Assembly (NCBI GenBank): GCA_949358305.1
Contig: OX442319.1
Location: forward strand, 12,896,001 to 12,960,000
Direction of reading: 5' to 3'
Length of the DNA stretch: 64,000 nucleotides
DNA from: Strigamia acuminata
Lineage: Eukaryota > Arthropoda > Chilopoda > Geophilomorpha > Linotaeniidae
The notes beneath the pieces were generated by a model. It searched no databases, had not been told where the DNA came from, and was given only the letters and a program-made list of their open reading frames with translations. Both the position numbers and the translations under genes were made by a program. Shown here piece by piece: positions 58,530 to 64,000 of the stretch (its first letter is position 1; each line of letters starts with the position of its first letter).

Positions 58530-60447
58530 TGTGACGGTGACGACCACAACTCCCATTTAACAATGGTACCGGGAAGAGATCGCAATAAATAAACAGTGAA
58601 TACAATACGAGATAAATACAAGACAGTTTATTGTTGGCAAACAATATGAAATGAGCTAAATTATACATAGGACTAATGCCGACATTTGGCAAGTTAAATC
58701 AACTATTAAACTATACAAAGAATTGGCCAACTGGCCCTAGAATAATATCACTACGGGTCTGGAATATGGGAGCGGTTTCCCCATCGCTCGACCTGATTAT
58801 AGATGTCATCTTAAGCCGGATGGCTGTGTCCTGGAGTCCGATACGGCTTCGCTGGTTCCTTGGTTCGCTGTGTAATATTATCGCACGTCGATAAATCGAA
58901 TGATCTGAGCATTGCGGTTGACTTTGTCTGCACCGCCACAACTGAGGTTGGATATTGGTGTAAGTAAATGTATTCATTTACTTATCAATATTCCAATTAT
59001 GAATTATATTTAATTCATAAGTGTTGTGAGTTTTTCTACTGGATATTTCATCGATAAGTTGTCGTCAACTTATTTGTCACATTGAGTTCAATGTATTCTT
59101 GTTTTTTTAAGTCTTCCTGACTTTGATTAATTAACTTGTGGCCAAGTTAATATTGTTCTGTTATCAACGTAAAGGATAAATGTTAGACTTCCCGTCGCAA
59201 CACACAATTGCCATCGATAGAAAACGCCTTGCCATGCAGAACGGTATCAAGCGTCCCCTGCGCCGCAACACGGTCGTTCGTCTAGCGATTGACGGTATCA
59301 CGTACACAGGAGTCGATAGCTCGCGGCTCCGCACAGCAGTTTAGCCCTTCGCGGTACTAATAACAAAACGACTGCTTTGGCACCAAATACCATGAGAATC
59401 AGCTTGCCAAACACTTGGTGCTACTCGTGGTTACTGTGAAACAGACTGCTTTTGCACCAACAGGTGAAGGAACCAACTCTCAACAGTTCCGGTGCTTACT
59501 TGCGGTTACGAGATGCGTTCATACCGAAAATGACCACTTAATCCTGCCCGGAGGATACTGAATTGCACAGAAGGCAGGTTCTCCTCGGCGAGACCGTAAC
59601 TTGAAACATGTATGCAACATAACAATCCAATACGTCGGCTTCAATTGCCGGTGGTTGCATGATTCGGTAGAATCATGCCGCGGTTCTTTGTGAATAAATC
59701 AACAAAGAACCAAAAGGTTTTTTAATGGACAACGAATCATATTTCTTAAGTAATAATACCAAACAGAAATAATCAAACAGAGCCGCTGAATGGCTGGTTG
59801 TTTGGGTTTATATAACCTGACTGGATTAAGGATTAATCCAACTATCCAATTGGAACATTGGTTCCATGAATTCCTCCAATCCCGTATCACCGGAAGTGGA
59901 TACGGAGGAGCATTTATGCAAATTATGCTAATCCTTGTAACAACCGGAACTGGATACCCAGGACCGGAAATGGGTTCCACCAATCAGATTGATCGGTTGA
60001 CCGATTGATCGCTAAACATTCTGTCCCGCAGAAATGGAAGTTACATTGTTTTTAACAATGTCAGATATTTAATATATATTTATATTAATATTTAACACAA
60101 TTTATTCACTTGATTAAATATACGTTTATATTTAATCATGAGGTTTTCAAGTTCGTATTCGAATTTACCGCTAATTGCGATCGCGCCATCTAGTGGCAAT
60201 ATGGAGCATTGACAAATGCGGGTTTTAGCAGACGACTCTTCGTAATTCGGCCGTGATATATCTATATCATGTAGAAATGAGTGTTCATTAATAATAAACG
60301 AACATCTTTGTATTTGAAACATCCCAAATATCTTTATTTAGGAATTATACCAGTTTTACACAGAATATCTTCGAGATATCATGATAATGGCGCGACAGCG
60401 CTTCTTTCTAAGAAAATAGGCATTTATAGCCATTGTAAACCGTCACA
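58530..60447 (-). repeat. Long terminal repeat (3' LTR) of the Ty3/Gypsy element
   Basis: On the plus strand the segment starts tgtgacggt and ends accgtcaca, perfect 9-bp inverted termini beginning TG and ending CA, as LTRs do. On the element's strand it follows a purine tract, and a TATA-like 'ggctataaatgcc' lies about 20 bp inside. Length is 1918 bp. The partner LTR is outside the window, so the boundaries cannot be confirmed by comparison. Confidence 0.75.
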
Positions 60448-60461
60448 CATCCCCCTTAATA
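60448..60461 (-). other. Polypurine tract of the Ty3/Gypsy element
   Basis: On the minus strand the sequence is ttaagggggatgtg directly before the LTR start, the usual place for plus-strand DNA priming. Confidence 0.7.
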
Positions 60462-60972
60462 ACACAATTATATAAAATTTTATAGAATTTTCGTTATTCT
60501 CCTAATTAGCATAAATGCTATTTTCGGACCTGATGTATCTTGGAGATACTGTGACTACCAATTTCGAATTTTCTCGAAGGAGAAATTTTCTTCTTCACGC
60601 CGAGGTCACGTGTTCGTCTCTTTCAGACGAAATTAATCACCGAAGTTTTCTCTTGTCCTTTTGTATCATGAAAGGATTATAACATTAAGTCCCGACACAT
60701 AATTTCCGAGTTTATTGGTAATACATGAGTCTTACCACGAATCTTGAAGTTTTCTTGAAAGAAATCGCGACGAACTTTTCTATCGACGCAGGTGTCAAAG
60801 TTGACTCGCACATGTGTGTGAAGTTAGTGAGAGAACAAGTCCTCTACTCTCTACCCGGGGTATTTTCACTATACCCTCCTATAGGTTATGATTTAACCAT
60901 AATTAATTTGTGGGTCAAAAGTGACCCGATTTTTATCTTTTTTAAATTTTTATTTTAAAAAATACGCTATCA
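60462..60972 (-). other. Untranslated spacer between pol and the 3' LTR
   Basis: About 0.5 kb after the pol stop codon. There is no env-like ORF, only a short unrelated plus-strand frame, so the element appears to be gag-pol only in the part visible. Confidence 0.6.
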
Positions 60973-63900
60973 CTAGCGGCGATCTTGAATCAGATGTATA
61001 AAATCTGTTGTGCATTCTTGATCTGTCGTAGAAATTCGCTTCGTACGAGGTTGCAGTTGTGAAAGTTCACAACTTCTTTTCCTTTTCCTAAGGTTATAAT
61101 CATGTTTTGGATTATTAACTACGATGTCGCTTTCTTTTGAAGCGGGTGTTGTAACTTCTTCGGGATCTAATTCCATATTAGCAGAATTATTTCCTAATTC
61201 TTGATTATTTAATTCACTTGAATTATTTACGGTTGAACTTTCGTTCATCCAATCAGGGTTTGGGTGATTCTCTACTCTTCCACTCTTTTGGTCGAGTGTC
61301 CAAGTCTCAATCGGGTAAGATGGGATATAAGGTGAGAGATCATCAGTATTTATGGATGGTTCTATTGATCCATCAACTAATTTTCTCAACTTATAAGCAC
61401 CTCCAGGTAAAACTTCCGTAATTTCCCACGGTCCATCTCGTTTCTCGGCGAAACCTTTAGTAATTCCTTTCTCTTTATTTGAAAGGATGTGAGTGGCTTT
61501 CCATACCAAATCACCGACAGTATATTCACAAATGTGAAATTTATTTCTGTGAATCTTGTCGTGTCTCTCATAATTTGCTTGAATACGCAAATGCATCTCT
61601 TGATGTGCTCTACGTAAAATTCCAAGTAAATTATATACGTATTCTTCCGGGTTATTCTTGTCAAATGCATTTGCATGTTGAATGATCCGAGGATCAAAGG
61701 GAAGAGGTACATTTCTTCCTGTGTTCAATAAGAATGGCGTTGCGCCTGTAGCTTCTGATTTAGCCGTTCTCGAGGCAAATGCAAATTCGTTTAAGAATCT
61801 CGGCCAATGGGAGTGAATGTCTGAATAAAGAGCCAGCATTATTTTGATGTCTCTATTGGCCCTTTCCGTAGGATTGGCCTGAGCGTGATATGGACTCACA
61901 TGAGCCATTCTGATGTTGTGTTTTTTACAAAACTCTTCATAAATCGTGGATATGAATTGGCTCCCGTTATCACTAACAATTTTCTTTGGGTATCCCCATC
62001 TATGAATCACTTCTCCTAACCTATTCACAATAGATTCACTAGATGCCTTACTTAAAGGGAATAATTCTACCCATTTAGTACATTGATCTATAATTACTAA
62101 TACAAATCTGTATTGGCTTCTTCCTGTCGGTTTGGGACCCATTAAATCAATGCAGATTACTTCCCACGGGTAAGACATGTTATGAGGAGTGTAACTCGCT
62201 CTATGCTTTTTATGTTGACAGGGCTTGTATTGCTGGCAATGAATACAACTTCGGACGTAATTGCGAGTATCTTTATTCATCTTCGGCCAGTAATATATAA
62301 GTTTTGCTCGTTCGAGCGTCTTACTCATCCCTGCATGTCCACTTAATGGATGTCCGTGACAGGCAAACAGTACTCTTCGTACTAATGACGGTGGAATGAC
62401 AGCTTTAAATCCGTTTCCAGAGTCATTCAATTCCTCTTCAAACGTTGGTTTGAAATAAATCAGCATTTCATTACCATTTTCTTCTTGAAAATCTAATTGG
62501 TAACCTTGGACTGCTTTCATCCATTCTTTAGTTTTTTTAAACTTTCTTTGTTCGATTTCATCTCGTTTCAGATGATCGATTATTATTCTACACTCTTTGT
62601 CGGCTAGTTGAGCTTTTATAATTTCTTCTCGAGTCGGTGGAACTTCCTTTAAAACTTCAGTTAAAGCACTAAATAGTGTTTCTTCTGTAGCTTCATCCAT
62701 CTTCTCCCCCTTTTCCAAAGTATTGTATAATAGTTTGGAATAATCGAAATGAAGCTGCACATTCGTGAGAAATTGGCAATCTTCTCTATTATTCCTTCGA
62801 ATAATTTCTCGATTTCCGTCCCATTCCGGCCAGAATTGAGTAATCTCGATTGGCTCACAATAATCATTCTCTGGAATGTCTTCGATCTCCAAAGGCGCTC
62901 TCGAGAAGGCGTCGGCAACTTGGTTCTGGGTACCTCGTCGATATTTAATCTTAAAGGCGCCACATTGAAGTTTAATTGCCCAACGACCAAATCGTCCCGA
63001 TGGTTCTGGTGTTCCCATCAGCCATTTTAATGCTTCGGCGTCTGATTCCAAAGTAAAAGTCGTATATTCGATATACGGTCGGAATTTGTCGACTGCCCAT
63101 ACTACTGCTAAACACTCGAGTTCGGGTGTTGAGTAGCGTACTTCTGCCCCTCGTAAGACTCGACTAGCATAAGCTACGGGTCTAGGAGTCATGATCATTT
63201 CTCTTTTTCCTTCATCGAAGAATTCTACATCTTGGCATAACACACTACCAAGTCCATCATGCGATGCGTCTGTCAAGATTACGAATGGTTTCATCATATC
63301 TGGCATTAACAAAACCTGTGTTTCGTCACATAAAATATTTTTTATTGTTTCAAAAGCTTTCTCTTGTTCTTCTCCCCATTCGAACACTGCTTTATCATGC
63401 ATCATGCTAGTTAGAGGCCTAGCAATTTTTGCATGTTCGGGAATAAATTTCCGGAAGAAATTTGACAAGCCATGAAATCGTTGAATATCCTTGGAATTCT
63501 TAGGAGTTGGATATTTCCTAACGGATACTATCTTGTCTGGGTCAGGTGCTAATCCGGTTGGAGTTATCAAATGACCCAAAAATTTGAGTGTAGTTTTTCC
63601 AAATTTTGATTTTTCCTTATTTACTGATAAGTTGGCCTTATCTAGTCTTTCCAACACATCTTTGATATGTTCAAGATGTTTCTCCCAAGTGGTGGAGAAG
63701 ATTATCACGTCGTCCAAATAGACTAACGCGTGTTTGTATAATGCTTCGCCCATCACTCGTTCCATTAAGAACTGAAATGTACACGGCGCATTGCAAAGAC
63801 CAAAAGGCATGCGGACAAATTGGTAATTGCCTTTCGGAGTATAAAAGGCTGTTTTCTGTCTATCTTCCTCGTCCATCTCGACCTGATAATAACCTTTGGT

Positions 63901-63999
63901 AAGGTCAAGAGACGTGAAATATTTTGCCTGATTTGTATTGTGGAGTAACAAATCAATACTTGGCATTTGTATGGCGTTAATTTCGGTGATTGCATTCAA
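60973..63999 (-). CDS. Ty3/Gypsy retrotransposon Pol (partial, RT-RNaseH-integrase)
   Basis: An open frame of 1008 codons runs off the window end, so the N-terminus (Gag, protease, first part of reverse transcriptase) is missing. Domains in order on the minus strand: reverse transcriptase with the YLDD active site (VYLDDVIIFS, about residue 95); RNase H (TDASHDGLGSVL, with DAEALKWLM later); integrase with an HHCC zinc finger (HGHPLSGHAGM, CIHCQQYK) and the D,D-E catalytic triad (CIDLMGPK, SDNGSQF, ANPTERANRD); then a C-terminal region with GPWEITEVLPGGAYKL, as in Gypsy integrase tails. The order RT-RH-IN is Ty3/Gypsy, not Copia. There are no stops or frameshifts, so this copy is young or active. 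Confidence 0.95.
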   Translation of the reverse strand: MNAITEINAIQMPSIDLLLHNTNQAKYFTSLDLTKGYYQVEMDEEDRQKTAFYTPKGNYQFVRMPFGLCNAPCTFQFLMERVMGEALYKHALVYLDDVIIFSTTWEKHLEHIKDVLERLDKANLSVNKEKSKFGKTTLKFLGHLITPTGLAPDPDKIVSVRKYPTPKNSKDIQRFHGLSNFFRKFIPEHAKIARPLTSMMHDKAVFEWGEEQEKAFETIKNILCDETQVLLMPDMMKPFVILTDASHDGLGSVLCQDVEFFDEGKREMIMTPRPVAYASRVLRGAEVRYSTPELECLAVVWAVDKFRPYIEYTTFTLESDAEALKWLMGTPEPSGRFGRWAIKLQCGAFKIKYRRGTQNQVADAFSRAPLEIEDIPENDYCEPIEITQFWPEWDGNREIIRRNNREDCQFLTNVQLHFDYSKLLYNTLEKGEKMDEATEETLFSALTEVLKEVPPTREEIIKAQLADKECRIIIDHLKRDEIEQRKFKKTKEWMKAVQGYQLDFQEENGNEMLIYFKPTFEEELNDSGNGFKAVIPPSLVRRVLFACHGHPLSGHAGMSKTLERAKLIYYWPKMNKDTRNYVRSCIHCQQYKPCQHKKHRASYTPHNMSYPWEVICIDLMGPKPTGRSQYRFVLVIIDQCTKWVELFPLSKASSESIVNRLGEVIHRWGYPKKIVSDNGSQFISTIYEEFCKKHNIRMAHVSPYHAQANPTERANRDIKIMLALYSDIHSHWPRFLNEFAFASRTAKSEATGATPFLLNTGRNVPLPFDPRIIQHANAFDKNNPEEYVYNLLGILRRAHQEMHLRIQANYERHDKIHRNKFHICEYTVGDLVWKATHILSNKEKGITKGFAEKRDGPWEITEVLPGGAYKLRKLVDGSIEPSINTDDLSPYIPSYPIETWTLDQKSGRVENHPNPDWMNESSTVNNSSELNNQELGNNSANMELDPEEVTTPASKESDIVVNNPKHDYNLRKRKRSCELSQLQPRTKRISTTDQECTTDFIHLIQDRR

Positions 64000-64000
64000 C

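Larger units (their letters stand above)
58530..64000 (-). mobile_element. Ty3/Gypsy LTR retrotransposon, 3' half
   Basis: Combines the 1.9-kb LTR, polypurine tract, spacer and intact pol frame in the correct order on the minus strand. The 5' LTR, primer-binding site and gag lie beyond position 64000. It sits just downstream of the partial DEG/ENaC gene and next to a MITE. Confidence 0.9.

Overview
This is animal (metazoan) nuclear DNA. It holds multi-exon genes with short GT-AG introns, single-copy orthologues of conserved animal genes, a tRNA gene with an intron, and many class II and class I transposon remnants. Coding exons are clearly more GC-rich than the AT-rich introns and spacers. 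Gene content (a Diego/ANKRD6 planar-polarity protein, a DEG/ENaC channel, a Ty3/Gypsy element) suggests an invertebrate. An orphan ORF at 49.9 kb reminds me of an expanded chelicerate family, so I lean weakly to an arthropod, but the sequence alone does not fix the clade.

Layout. 1-3.3 kb: T-rich tandem repeats, no gene recognised. 3.3-8.5 kb (+): ANKRD6/Diversin/Diego, 8 coding exons. 8.5-9.8 kb: non-autonomous transposons. 9.8-17.0 kb (-): TMF1, 19 coding exons reconstructed, including a 27-nt terminal coding exon. 17.6 kb (+): intron-containing tRNA-Ile(UAU), then a single-exon dual-specificity phosphatase of the DUSP14/18 type (17.9-18.6 kb) and a 24-bp minisatellite. 20.0-23.6 kb (-): UBE2J1, a tail-anchored ER ubiquitin-conjugating enzyme, 7 exons. 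It is head-to-head with DPY19L3 (24.1-32.3 kb, +), a tryptophan C-mannosyltransferase with an unusual Ser/Pro-rich N-terminal extension. 32.3-38.7 kb: intergenic repeats and MITEs. 38.7-39.5 kb (+): an unidentified basic nuclear-type protein with a CtBP-like PMDLT motif. 42.4-43.7 kb (-): intronless LARP6, head-to-head with a KIAA2013 (DUF2152) orthologue at 44.8-49.1 kb (+, 11 exons). 49.9-55.7 kb: an orphan ORF, a TBL2 gene fragment, a decayed MULE transposase, a long divergent direct repeat and a 21-bp minisatellite. 56.2-57.5 kb (+): 5' half of a DEG/ENaC-like channel gene. 58.5-64.0 kb (-): a Ty3/Gypsy retrotransposon with one 1.9-kb LTR and an uninterrupted pol ORF running off the window end.

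The genes are unrelated housekeeping or membrane/ER-Golgi functions and form no operon-like system. Two pairs (UBE2J1/DPY19L3 and LARP6/KIAA2013) are divergent and could share promoters. The most striking non-genic property is that many spacers and introns carry unrelated tandem arrays that share a period near 20-21 bp and one layout: an A-tract, a short mixed core, then a T-tract. A second theme is dense, partly nested MITEs (hAT-type with perfect 8-bp target duplications, pogo-type with TA, and a TACCGTA-ended family) that fill introns without disturbing reading frames. I found no clear new multi-gene system.
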